Shown here: positions 1 to 9,863 of the stretch, in pieces | Layout: each line of letters begins with the position of its first letter | How positions within the stretch are numbered: the first letter of the stretch is position 1 | Assembly (NCBI GenBank): GCA_003024785.1 | Contig: PUQB01000025.1 | Location: forward strand, 930,001 to 994,000 | DNA: 64,000 nt | Source of the DNA: Selaginella tamariscina | Taxonomy: Eukaryota > Streptophyta > Lycopodiopsida > Selaginellales > Selaginellaceae | Reading direction: 5' to 3' | The notes under the pieces: generated by a model | Seen by the model: only the letters and a program-made list of their open reading frames with translations | Database searches by the model: none | Told to the model about the DNA's origin: nothing | Position numbers and translations under genes: made by a program

Positions 1-143
1 TGGAAACGCCAACAGGAGAGATGATATAGCCAAAGAACTCCATAGTATCCTTGTCGAAGAAACACTTCTCCAACTTCGCATATAGGCCATCCTCGCGAAG
101 CCTCTGTAGGAATAGTCGTACATGCTTGTCATGAACCGCCCTC
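1..143 (-). pseudogene. reverse transcriptase fragment (palm/thumb) of A1
   Basis: The minus strand translates as a typical Ty3/gypsy RT segment with the motifs [16 protein letters not shown] and FFGYIISPVGVS, which follow the YxDD block in intact elements. Immediately upstream (from about 144) the sequence jumps to the linker that precedes RT. Comparison with copy A2, which keeps about 480 bp of RT core at 59640-60115, shows that A1 has lost that core by an internal deletion. Confidence 0.8.
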
Positions 144-819
144 CTTTCGCAAGATCAATAGGACAGTCGTAGGACATGTGAACAGGAAGAACTGCAGCCT
201 TGTGCTTGTCAAAAACGTCCTGAAAGGAGTGATACTTAGATGGCATAGAAGGAGGAGAAGAAAAAGGAACAGGAGAAGGAGATTGAAAAATAGGGGAGTC
301 AGATACAAGAAAGGTAGAAGAGGACGTAGGAGCTACTTGGAAGGCAAAAAGATGAAAAGGAGCAGGATCAGTGGCAAGTTCATGCATGGTAATGGTAAGA
401 ACTCGGAGAGGAGGAGGGAGCTGTGATTGAAAAAGAGGAAGGATCTTGGGGAGTGGAACAGAAGAAGAGTAATGAAAAGAGGTAGGATTGGGAGAAACAT
501 GTGTGGATGTTGACAAGTGTACAGGATTGGAAGAATCCTGTACAAAAGTCCGTGGATGCACAAGAGTGAAGAGAGCCTGTGAGTGTGCTGATGAACCAAT
601 AGGAGGTGGATCCTGTTAAGGAGGAACCTTCAACACTGATACAGGATTGGAAGAACCCTATATAGGAATCCATGAACTTACAGGAGTGGAGAGAGCCTGC
701 GGATGTGCTGAGGAACTAACATGAGGTGAATTCTGTCGAGGAGGAGTCTTCAACATTGATACAGGAATAGGCACGGTCAATCCTGTAGCTTGTACTGCCT
801 TAGACACTAAGGATGTATC
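144..819 (-). other. Pro/Ser-rich linker between protease and RT of A1
   Basis: The minus strand encodes low-complexity, Ser/Pro/Gln-rich sequence in several frames. It aligns with the corresponding stretch of copy A2 (60120-60800). No domain is recognisable. The plus strand is rich in GGAGAAG and AGGATTGGAAGAATCCTG-like repeats. Confidence 0.6.
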
Positions 820-1524
820 CTACACACAGGAAGGTACAGGATTGATCCTGGTTGTCGGAGAGGAAAACGTGAGCGTCTTAGACCTCCAGTCGATTTGAGG
901 ATTTGCAACAATGAACCATGGCATGTCCAAAATGATGGGAGTCGACCGAGTCTTGATCAAGTTGAAGGAAATCGAACAGTTGAATGCGCCATGACTGCAA
1001 GAAAGAGGTTTGGTAGCATGGGTAACTACGTCAGAAGCAATTAGACGACCATTGGCCACCTCTACAGGAACTGCACACTTCAACTTTACCACCGGAATGC
1101 CATGTTGAGTTGCAAAAGTGTCATCCATAAAGCATGCATTTGCACCAGTGTTTAACAGGGCAAACTCCTTGAGCTCTCGATTATTGAGATGAATGTGTAC
1201 AGGAAACTTGAGTGATGGAATGGTACGAGTAGTACCAATGGAGCATGCACCTACGTCCAACTTTGTGGCTCCTAGACGAAGTGAACATTGAAGTTTCCGA
1301 CTAAACTTCAGCTTCAACTTCATGCGTCTTGAACTTCCTGGCTTTAATAGGACATTTCGCGCCTTGTGTCCTGCTTCACCATAATACAAACATAGATTCT
1401 CATTGCGGCGACGTTGCTTCTCAACAGCGGAAAGTGAGCCACGCTTGTATTTCTCAATCTCCATAGGAACTACTCCAGAAGGTGTCGCATGAGTATGTAC
1501 CACAGTTGCAGGATTGGTTTGCAC
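820..1524 (-). pseudogene. gag C-terminus and retropepsin-like protease of A1
   Basis: A 234-codon open frame holds a damaged zinc-knuckle region (NLCLYYGEAGHKARN) and then a retropepsin-like domain (HIHLNNRELKEFALLNTGANACF ... IILDMPWFIVANPQIDW; shown in pieces). The catalytic motif should be D-T/S-G but reads N-T-G here, so the protease should be inactive. The second Cys of the CCHC knuckle is Tyr and the last Cys is lost. Copy A2 at 60802-61242 is the best comparison. Confidence 0.75.
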
Positions 1525-1529
1525 GAACT

Positions 1530-2245
1530 ACTGACAAGATTTTTCCTGACGACGCTCGAACAAGCGGTTGTTGCAGCGAACAACCTGTTGCATGATTTCT
1601 GTTAATGTTTGGGCATCCGGTAACGTAAGGAGAAGGTCCTTCACATCATCCTTCAACCCAAAATGGAAGTGTTCAATCAATGCAGTCTCGTCCCATGGAA
1701 TGTTTGTGCAAAGTTGCTGAAATTCGAATGCATAGACGGAAGCTAGTCAAGATCCTTATGTGAGCTTTCGTAACTTCATGCATGCAGAATGGTACTTATC
1801 GGGATCCAAAGCAAGCTTCAAAGGCAGCCACAAAACCTTCAAAGTCTTCCATCAATGGGTCATCACGCTCCAGCAAAGGGGCAACCCAAGCCCGTGGAGA
1901 TCCAACTAGTAGGGATGCCAAAAGGCCAACCTTTTGTGCATCAATCGAGTAGCGGCGTGGTTGCATGCGGACCAAAAGCCTGATCTGATTCAGGAACCCT
2001 TGGAAATTGGCACGATTGCCATTGAACTTTTTCGACATGCTGATCTTCGGCTCTGAAGAAGTGTTCGATGGAGGGAAAACCACGGATGCTTGAGAGAGAG
2101 CCTGCGCAGCAGCCTTGGAGAATGCATCAGCAGCTGCATGCGCCGCATTGGTGGAACCTTGCAGATATATGACCACTTGGCGCAAAGTGGCCAGCTTATG
2201 AAGCAATATTTGGTGCTCGTGTTGAAATTGCTTAAAATCGGCCAT
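1530..2245 (-). pseudogene. gag (capsid) of A1
   Basis: The minus-strand frame from 2245 starts MADFKQFQHEHQILLHKLAT, a helical N-terminus, followed by a retrotransposon gag core (FNGNRANFQGFLNQIRLLV, AWVAPLLERDDPLMEDFEGF). The frame closes near 1796 and resumes in another frame down to about 1530, so the gene is frameshifted. The gag of A2 (61252-62226) is similar and equally broken. Confidence 0.75.
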
Positions 2246-2340
2246 GATCTATGAAAGAAAAAAGGAGGAAAACGAATGAGAATCAAGGAAAAAAAGTAAC
2301 TGGAAATCAGAAATTTATGATAGCAGTTAATACTTCAAAC

Positions 2341-2851
2341 TGTCAAGCCGCAATCCAAGAACAAGGAAGTGAACAGGATTCCGAGAACAAGGAAGCTTGA
2401 CTCAGAAGCAAGACAAAGAGCAGAACAAGGAGCAGGACATGAACTAGGAACTAGGAACAAGACAAGAGCAGGAGGCAAGGAGCAAGACAAGACAAGATTG
2501 ATCGTAGAAAAACTGGTCTTGATAGTAACTAATTATACAACAATTACGTCGGAGCTTTTATACTCACAACTCCAAGCTAATTTGGTCATGAACTAAAAAT
2601 AGTGACCCTTATCCTCTAGGTATATCCTATAGGCATATCCTCTAGGTATATCCTATATGCATATCCTGTAACCCGTATCCTGTATCATGCATCCTGTATC
2701 AGGTCGTGACAGCCCTGTAGGCATATCTTGTAGGAATATCCTGTAGGTATATCCTGTAGGAATATCTTGCAAGCATATCGTATAGGTATATCCTATAGGC
2801 ATATCCTGTAACCCGTATCCTGTATCCTACATCCTGTATCGGGTCGTGACA
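2341..2851 (-). repeat. LTR of A1 (5' LTR on the minus strand)
   Basis: The LTR runs from TGTCAAGCC to GGGTCGTGACA, with TG...CA ends. It matches the family A LTRs at 49388-49914 and 62341-62938. Its last 240 bp is an array of a 12-13 bp motif (TATCCTGTAGGCA and variants). The terminal GGTCGTGACA occurs twice (about 2702-2711 and 2842-2851), so the outer 140 bp look like a tandem duplication of the LTR end. Confidence 0.8.
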
Positions 2852-3505
2852 CTAGTATCGAAAAAGAGCTTGATTCTGATAAAGTCTCATACCTAGTCTA
2901 ACGTAACTATATACTAACAAGGGATAGGTATAGTAGCAGACCCTTATGCAAGGGGTAATGAGAAACACCGAGGGATACAGAAAAGTGAGGTCATAATACT
3001 GTGACAAGTGGAAATGTGGAACAATTGGAGAAACGTGAAGGCGTTTGGTTAAGCACTTGAGATGGACATCAAAGTGCTTGTTGTGTGCTAAGATGACAGG
3101 GTTGTCAACAGCATTTGATATTAAGGAATAAAGCAAGCCTTTATTTCTTGTTAACCAAGGGGCCAACAACAACACTAACTAGAGGCCTCCAATATAAATT
3201 CTAGTTAAGTAAAGAAATTAACCAGTGTTGTGTGTGTCGGGTGACAGACTTTGCAAACGTGCGAAAGGTCTCCAAGTGACTTCATGTCACAGGTGGTGCC
3301 TCCGGCAGCTGGGTTTACGAATCAGTGAACAACGGTTCTGAAGTACTTAGTTTTGCATAATGCAAGGGAGGTAATAAAACTTATGTGAACTTTTGGCTAA
3401 CTCCACATAGAGTGATTTGCTAGTTTTAGTTAATTTTTTCTAACATTATCTAGTCTTGGAATTAGATGTCAACAAGGACGTTGACATTTTCAAAGGCATG
3501 GAGTG
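2852..3505 (+). mobile_element. 3' internal region of family B chromovirus copy B1 (truncated)
   Basis: This stretch matches the noncoding sequence after the chromodomain and before the 3' LTR of the better preserved family B element (57324-57730). Shared landmarks are the text around CTAGAGGCCTCCAATATAAATT and a purine-rich tract (AAAGGCATGGAGTG) directly before the LTR, which is the likely polypurine tract. The 5' side is cut off by the A1 LTR at 2851. Confidence 0.7.
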
Positions 3506-5230
3506 TGTCATAGTTTTTACTATGACTCGACCCTTTACTTTGGACGTTGACTATTGTTACCTACTGTACTATGTTGATGGACCCTAGATGTAGTAGGAAA
3601 CATGCCTACTTAGTGCACTTGGGTATCTGGTGATGGTGTGGCCAGGTGTCATTAGGAAACTCTAAGCGAAGCTAAAACTTACCTTCTAGAAACCCACCCC
3701 CAATTTTGACGTCCTAGTTAGGATGATTGGTTAATGTAGATGAGTTTGGCGTGTTTAGTAGGGTTAGGAACACCCCTAGGGTTGACCTAACCCTAGGATT
3801 GCCCTAACCCATGCCCTAAAAACCCCCACCCCCTTGGGTAGGGTTTTAGGGTTAGAGTTAGGCTAAGTTAAACACTCTCTCATTAACTTAATAAGGGGTA
3901 GCTAAATTCATGCCAGCCCACATACACATTCAGGAGGGGGGGGGGCTCCGTCACATAAATAAGGTAAAGTATGTAGGAGTGAAGGTTCCTAGGTTCATGA
4001 CTGAGCTTGTTACTCCTCTCGGTGCAAGCTCTAACTTGTGTCGTCAAGGCACAACCCTCTGTTGTGCCGCCCTAACTTCCAAATGACAGGGGTACGTCCC
4101 ACCTTCGGGGTAGATTACCCTTAACGTTGGTGAATCCATGCCTGGGAGGTCTTGTCGGAATGCACGTTTCAAGATGCAGAGGTTGAGGCTTGTCTCCAGC
4201 CTCCTCTTCCACGTCAAGCCAAGTGTAGCACTCATGGCCAAGCAAGGCACATTTGTGTCCTTGTCCAACCGTGGGCGTGGGATCTTGTTTGACGGGTTCT
4301 CATTACCCAGTTCCTAAGGGTTCACTAAAAGGTTCTAGAGTTGGCATTTAGGAGCCACGTTTGTGGCACTTGGTGCAACTCTTGAATCTAAGGGCTATGG
4401 CATGATAGTCCACATTGAGGAAGGTAGTGTCACATGGAGATGTGACATTGGGCTAAACATCACATGATGGAACGCCCGAGGCATGCCCTTTGGGTTGTGT
4501 CATGCGCTTGTCGCTAATACTCTGACAAACAAACATGCTTGTGCTCACTCTAGGGTGCTAAGCTTTGGGCATTTGCTCAAGGGAGGTTAAGTCTCGTAAC
4601 TAGGTGTGCTTAGGCACACTTGGCTAGGGGAGTGTTCTCCTTGGAATCCAGGGGTTGAACAACCTAAGCTTGTCAGCAGGAGCCTTTTCGTGAAGCACTC
4701 GCAAGGTCATGTACTTAGGGTTATCCAAACCTAGCCTTAGGGAGTTTGCTTAGCAGAACACTCGTGTTCGCCTACGGTGCACACTTGTGTCCTCACTAAG
4801 TATTAGCCCTAGGTCTAGGGTATGACTTGGCCACTCAACCCTTAGGGGTTAGTCATGGTTCAGGGTACCCCTTGTCGCCCTAAAGGGGTTGTACTCCCGA
4901 ATGAGGGTGATTCCTCAAGGGGTAAGTGACGATGCCTTGGCTCTGTCATAGGGTATGTGTGAGACACATCTCCTTTGTGGGGTTAGGGCATGAGCCTGTC
5001 TAGGTCTACTAGGACAGGATCCTAAAGTCTACTCAGGTTATCCTCTAGGGTTCAGGGGATGGTCATTCTAGGGGACTTAGGGTAGGACTCTAAAAGTCTT
5101 CTACCTAATTGGGCCTCTAAGTCTAACTCTTAGGGTTATTTTGGAAAACTTAGCGTTGCTCACATAGGGTGATGATGCCGAATGGCTACTTGGCAGCCAC
5201 GTGTTGGCCCTTCGGGTTAAAACTTTGACA
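3506..5230 (+). repeat. LTR of family B copy B1 (about 1.7 kb)
   Basis: The LTR begins TGTCATAGTTTTTACTATGAC and ends AAAACTTTGACA. The same ends and order of sequence appear at 5652-7320, 7875-9863 (interrupted), 9864-11630 (inverted) and, in a shortened form, 57731-58705. Inside are short CCCTAGGGTTGACCTAACCC-type repeats and a G tract just before CATAAATAAGG, a TATA-like site. An antisense ORF (4044-4268) is conserved among copies but I do not regard it as a gene. Confidence 0.8.
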
Positions 5231-5651
5231 TAAAGTCTCTAACCAGTACACCCATCTTCTTTATAAAAAAGAAGAATGGTTCATTGCATTTGATAGTGAA
5301 TTATCATGGGCTCAACAAAGTAATGATGCAAAATTGATACTCTTTACCACTAATATTGAGCTTATTGGAGCATCTTGTTGGAGCCACCAAGATTGACCTT
5401 TGAAGTGCATCTAACTTAGTCAAGATCAGCCTACGGAACAAGCAGAAGATTGCATTATGCAAACAATACAGACATCTCAAGTACATGGTGATGCCATTTA
5501 GTGTCATCAATGTAACAATTGTTTTTCAATACATGGCCAGTGACATCTTCCACGAGTTCTTACGTGTTTATGATATTCTCCCTTGATGACATTCATATAT
5601 ATTCCAAGACATTGGAGGAGCATAAGGAGCATGTTTGTTAGGTACTGCATA
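5231..5651 (+). pseudogene. degenerate reverse transcriptase relic between two LTRs
   Basis: In the plus strand a decayed Ty3/gypsy RT can be followed across several stops: FFIKKKNGSLHLIVNYHGLN, then MVMPFSVINVTIVFQYM, then FSLDDIHIYSKTLEEHKEH. The YxDD box reads SLDD here. It is far more diverged than the flanking LTRs, so it is probably an older element into which family B LTRs were inserted. Confidence 0.65.
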
Positions 5652-7320
5652 TGTCATAGTTTTTATTATGACTCCTCTTTACTTTGAACATTAACTATTG
5701 TTACCTATTGTACTATGTTGATGGACCCTAGATGTAAAAGGAAACAAGGCCCGCTTAGTGCATTTGGGTTTTTAATGATGGTCCAACCAGGTATCATTTA
5801 GTACTTGTAAAAAACTTTAAGCGAAGCTAGAAATTATTTTCTAAAAAACCCACTCCCAATTTTGATGTCCTAGTTAGGTTTTTAGTTAAGTTCATATGAG
5901 TTTGGCATGTTAAATAGGGTTAGAAACACCCCTAGGGTTGACCTCACCTTAGGGTTGCCCTAACCCATGTCCTAAAATTTCCACCCCTCGGTAGGGTTTA
6001 GGGGTAGGAGTTAGATTCACTAGAAACTCATCTCATAACTAAGGGGCTAGCATTCCATGCCAGCCCACTTACATATATAGGAAAAGGGAGGGAGGGGGGG
6101 CGGGGGGGCTCTATCACATAAATAAGGTAGGGTATATGTAGGAGAGTTCCTAAGTTCATGATTAAGTTTGTTACTCTTCTGCTGGTGCAAGCTCTAGCTT
6201 GTGTCGTTAAGGCACAATCCTCTATTGTGTCACCCTAACTTCCAAACAATAGGGGTACATCCCAGCCTACTCTTAACGTTGGCAAATCCATGACTGAAAG
6301 GTCTTGTCAAAATGCACATTCCAAGGGATAAAGGTTGAGACATGTCTCCAGCCTCCTCTTCCACGTCAAGCTAGCAAAGCACATCCATGTCCTTGTCCAA
6401 TTATGGGCGTGGGATTTTGGTTAGTAGGTTCCAGTTCCTAAGGGTTCACTGAGGGGTTCTAGAGTTGGCATTTAAGAGCCACGTTTGTGGCACTTGGTGC
6501 AACTCTTGAATCTAAAGGGCTATGGTGATAACCCACATCATGGAAGGCAGTGTCACATGAAGATGTGACATTGGACTAGACAATGCACAGTACAACACTT
6601 GAGGCATGCCCTTTGAGGTTGTGTCATGGGTTTGTTACCAAGGGTTAAATACTCTACCTAACAGGCATGCTTGTGCTCGCACGAGGATGTTAAGCCTTTG
6701 GCATCAGCTCAAGGGAGGTGAGGTCTCGTAACTATGTGTGTTTTGACGCACTTGGCTAAGGGGTGTTTTTCTTGGGATCTAAAGGTTAAACAACCTAAGT
6801 TCATTAGTAGAAGCCCTTTTATGAGGCACACGCAAGGTCATGTACTTAAGATTATTCAAACCTTCTACTTAACAGAACACTCGTGTTTGCCTATGGCACA
6901 CACTTGTGATCTCACTAAGTACTAGCCCTAAGTCTAGGGTATGACTTGACCACTCAAACCCTCAAGGGTTAGTCGTGGTTCATGTACTTCCGAATGAGGG
7001 TGATTTCTTAAGGGGTAAGTGACGATGCCTTAGCTCTGTCACGGGGTATGTGTAAGGCACATCTTCCATATGAGGTTAGAGCATGATCCTGTTTAGGTTT
7101 ACTGGAATAGGATCGTAAAGTCTACTCGAGTTATCCTCTAGGGTTCGAGGAATAATCATTCTAGGGACTTAAAGTAGGAGTCTGAGTCTTCTACTTAATT
7201 AGGCATCTGAGTCAAACTTTTGAGGTCATCTTGGAAGATTTAATGTTGCTTACACAGGGTGATGACACCAGATGGTCACTTGGCATCCACATGTTGGCCC
7301 TTCAGATTGAAACTCTGACA
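5652..7320 (+). repeat. LTR of family B copy B2
   Basis: TGTCATAGTTTTTATTATGAC start and AAACTCTGACA end, 1669 bp. It is followed at once by ATTGGTATTAGAGCCC, a slightly mutated iMet-tRNA primer-binding site, so this is a 5' LTR. The G-tract before CATAAATAAGG is expanded and split (about 6089-6112). Confidence 0.8.
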
Positions 7321-7874
7321 ATTGGTATTAGAGCCCTATTTTCTGTGGTCAGTAGGATTGCCTAAAGTGTATTGTGTTTTTAGGGTTTAGTTAGTTCTAG
7401 ATTCTTAAAATACTTTATCACTTTTGGTTAACATGTCTGAATTTTGCATAGAGAGTTGGTTATGAGATTTATAACTCTTCAGAGAACATTTACTTAATAA
7501 GTGGGTATGAGTTATGGACTTTAATGTCAAAAGTAGCACTTGGAAGGCAACTTGTAAGTTGTATGCTAGGTTACTTTACCTTATGATTGTCCATGTTACT
7601 TTACCTTATGGTTGTCCAAGTTACTTTACATTATGGATGTTTAAGTTATTTTACCATATACTTCTACAAGATGTGGCGTGTTAATTTGTTCTGGCTTACA
7701 AACTAAGTCTTATGAAAGTGGAATTGTCATATCTTAAGTTTACACATTATTAAAAAAATTTCTTTTCTCTTTAAGGTGTATGAAATTGGGATAACACATG
7801 ATTGAGAACATGACAACGTTCATTGAGTTTTGACTTATGTCAAGATTTAATATCGATTTCAGCAATAATGTTCA
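7321..7874 (+). mobile_element. primer-binding site and 5' leader of B2
   Basis: It begins with the tRNA primer-binding site and aligns with the leader of the chimeric chromovirus at 52326-52560 (CTGTGGTCAGTAGGATTGCC; GGTTAACATGTCTGAATTTTG). The second half holds repeats of GGTTACTTTACCTTATG. The leader is cut at 7874 by LTR B3, inserted after GTTCA. An inverted relative lies at 14801-15110. Confidence 0.7.
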
Positions 7875-9863
7875 TGTCATAGTTTTTACTATGACTCCTT
7901 ATCAGAACCTTTCCCTTTCCCCTTATGCCAACTAGGCAAAGGGCCCAACAAGGGCTAATTGGTGTTTTATGAGAAGGCCCCTGGTTATGATGACTCACTT
8001 ACGCTTGAGTCATTTTTGCCCACATATCCCACATATTCCACAATTTTTACCCAAGTAGTCAACCCACCAGGTTAGAACTATGACACCCATTTGAGAAAGT
8101 GGATGCCCTCATCCACAGACTCAAGGGGTTGCTACTATGCCTTCCTCAAGAAGGTGGAGCCAGAGGCGGTCCCTGAGACACATGTCTACTTATGCTATGC
8201 TGGGTGTGACCACATATTCCACAATTTTTACCCAAGTAGTCAACCCACTAGGTTAGAACTATGACACCCATTTGAGAAGGTGGATGCCCTCATCCACAGA
8301 CTCAAGGGGTTGCTACTATGCCTTCCTCAAGAAGGTGGAGCCAGAGGCGGTCCCTGAGACACATGTCTACTTATGCTATGCTGGGTGTGACCACATATTC
8401 CACAATTTTTACCCAAGTAATCAACCCACTAGGTTAGAACTATGACACCCATTTGAGAAGGTGGATGCCCTCATCCACAGACTCAAGGGGTTGCTACTAT
8501 GCCTTCCTCCAGAAGGTAGAGCCAGAGGCAGTCCTTGAGACACATGTCTACTTATGCTATGCTTGGCTCACACCCAGTTCAGAGGTGATCCCCACATTAT
8601 GTGACCGCTTGGCTGTACTCGCATCACATGTCAATCAGGCCAGAGGCGATCACAGAGCCGCTTGGCTGTACACATGTGATCGAGGGGTTTAGTTAGGTAA
8701 GGACAAGTGCACCAACCTTAGTGGCTTGAGCTTTACTCAAAGTTCATCCCCTAATGAAAATCGAACTCGGGACCGCTTTGATACCAAATGTCAGAACCTT
8801 TCCCTCTCCTCTTATGCCAACTAGGCAAAGGGCCAATTGGTGTTTATGAGAGGGCCCTTGGTTATGATGACTCAGTTACACTTGAGTCATTTTTGCCCAC
8901 ATATCCCACAATCTTTACCCAGGTAGTCAACCCACTAGGTTAGAACTATGACACTCCTCTTTATTTTGAATGTTGATTGTTGTTACCTATTGAACTATGT
9001 TGACAAGCTCTAAATGTAGTAGGAAACATGCCCGCTTAGTGCACTTGGGTATCTAATGATGGTCTGGCTGGGTGTCATTAGGTATTTGTAGAAAACTCTA
9101 AATGAAGCTAGAACTTACCTTCTAAAATACTCTTACCCTGATTTTTTGTGTCCCGGTTAGGTTAATGGTTAATTCTGGTGAGTTTGGCATGTCAGATATG
9201 TTTAAAAATACCCTAGGTTTGACATGTTAAGGTTTAGGGGTCGATGGATCATTAAGTTAACTCACCAAGTATATTCTCTTTGGGAATGAGATTCCGTGCT
9301 AGCCCACTTATGTAAACAAAAAAACCGGGGGGCGGGCTCTATCACATATATTAAGCAGTACATGTAAAAGAGCTCATGGGTTCATGACTGAGTTTGTTGT
9401 TCTTCTGTCGATGCAAGCTTTAGCTTGTGTTGTTAAAGTACAACTCTCTGTTGTCCCACCCTAACTTCTAGATGATAGGGGTACGACCCACCTTTGGGGT
9501 AGCTCACCTTTAATGTTGGCGAATCCATGTCTGAAAGGTTTATTGGAATGCACGTTTCAAGAGGCAGAGGTTAAGGCTTGTCTCCAGCCTCCTCCTCCAC
9601 GTCAAGCTAGGTGTAGCACTCATGGCTAAGCAAGGCACATCCATGTTTTGTTCAACTGTGAGCATAAGATCTTGTTTGACAGGTTCACATTACCTAGTTC
9701 CTGAGAGTTCACTAAGGGGTTCTAGAGTTGGCATTTAAGAGCCACATTTGTGGCACTTGGTGCAACTCTTGAATCTAAGGGCTATAGCATGATAGCCCAC
9801 ATCGTGGAAGGCAGTGTCACAGAGAGATGCAACACTAGGCTAGACGTCATATAATACAACGCC
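7875..9863 (+). repeat. LTR of family B copy B3, interrupted by a TRIM and truncated
   Basis: The first 24 bp (TGTCATAGTTTTTACTATGA...) are at 7875-7899 and the rest resumes at 8954 after the TRIM insertion. The LTR then runs to 9863, about 930 bp into its length, where the inverted LTR B4 starts. The missing right half suggests that B4 inserted here. Confidence 0.75.
7900..8953 (-). mobile_element. TRIM-like non-autonomous LTR element (TRIM-1)
   Basis: LTRs of about 165-186 bp (7900-8085 and 8789-8953) flank a short noncoding core. On the minus strand the 5' LTR (right) is followed by TTTGGTATCAAAGCGGTCC, an iMet-tRNA primer-binding site. The insertion is flanked by the 5-bp duplication CTCCT (7895-7899 and 8954-8958). 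It codes for nothing. A unit of about 181 bp that spans the LTR/core junction is present three times (from about 8030, 8211 and 8391). TRIM-2 (58718-59512) is a relative. Confidence 0.8.

Larger units (their letters stand above)
1..2851 (-). mobile_element. Ty3/gypsy LTR retrotransposon, family A copy A1 (5' part; continues beyond window)
   Basis: Reading on the minus strand, the order is LTR (2341-2851), gag, retropepsin-like protease, a Pro/Ser-rich linker and a fragment of reverse transcriptase that runs off the window start. The same order and about 80-90% similar sequence is seen in copy A2 (59518-62938), which supports one family. The copy is defective: coding frames are broken and the reverse transcriptase core is missing. 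The rest of pol and the 3' LTR would lie left of base 1. Confidence 0.85.

Noticed and set aside
2618-2850. Regularly spaced repeats resembling a CRISPR array
   Set aside because: Period is only 12-13 bp with no unique spacers, it lies in an LTR and recurs in other LTRs, and the DNA is plant nuclear.
4044-4268. Minus-strand ORF inside LTR B1, similar to a plus-strand ORF at 10937-11137 in LTR B4
   Set aside because: Both are antisense to the LTR and similar simply because the LTRs are copies; no domain, and other copies are interrupted.
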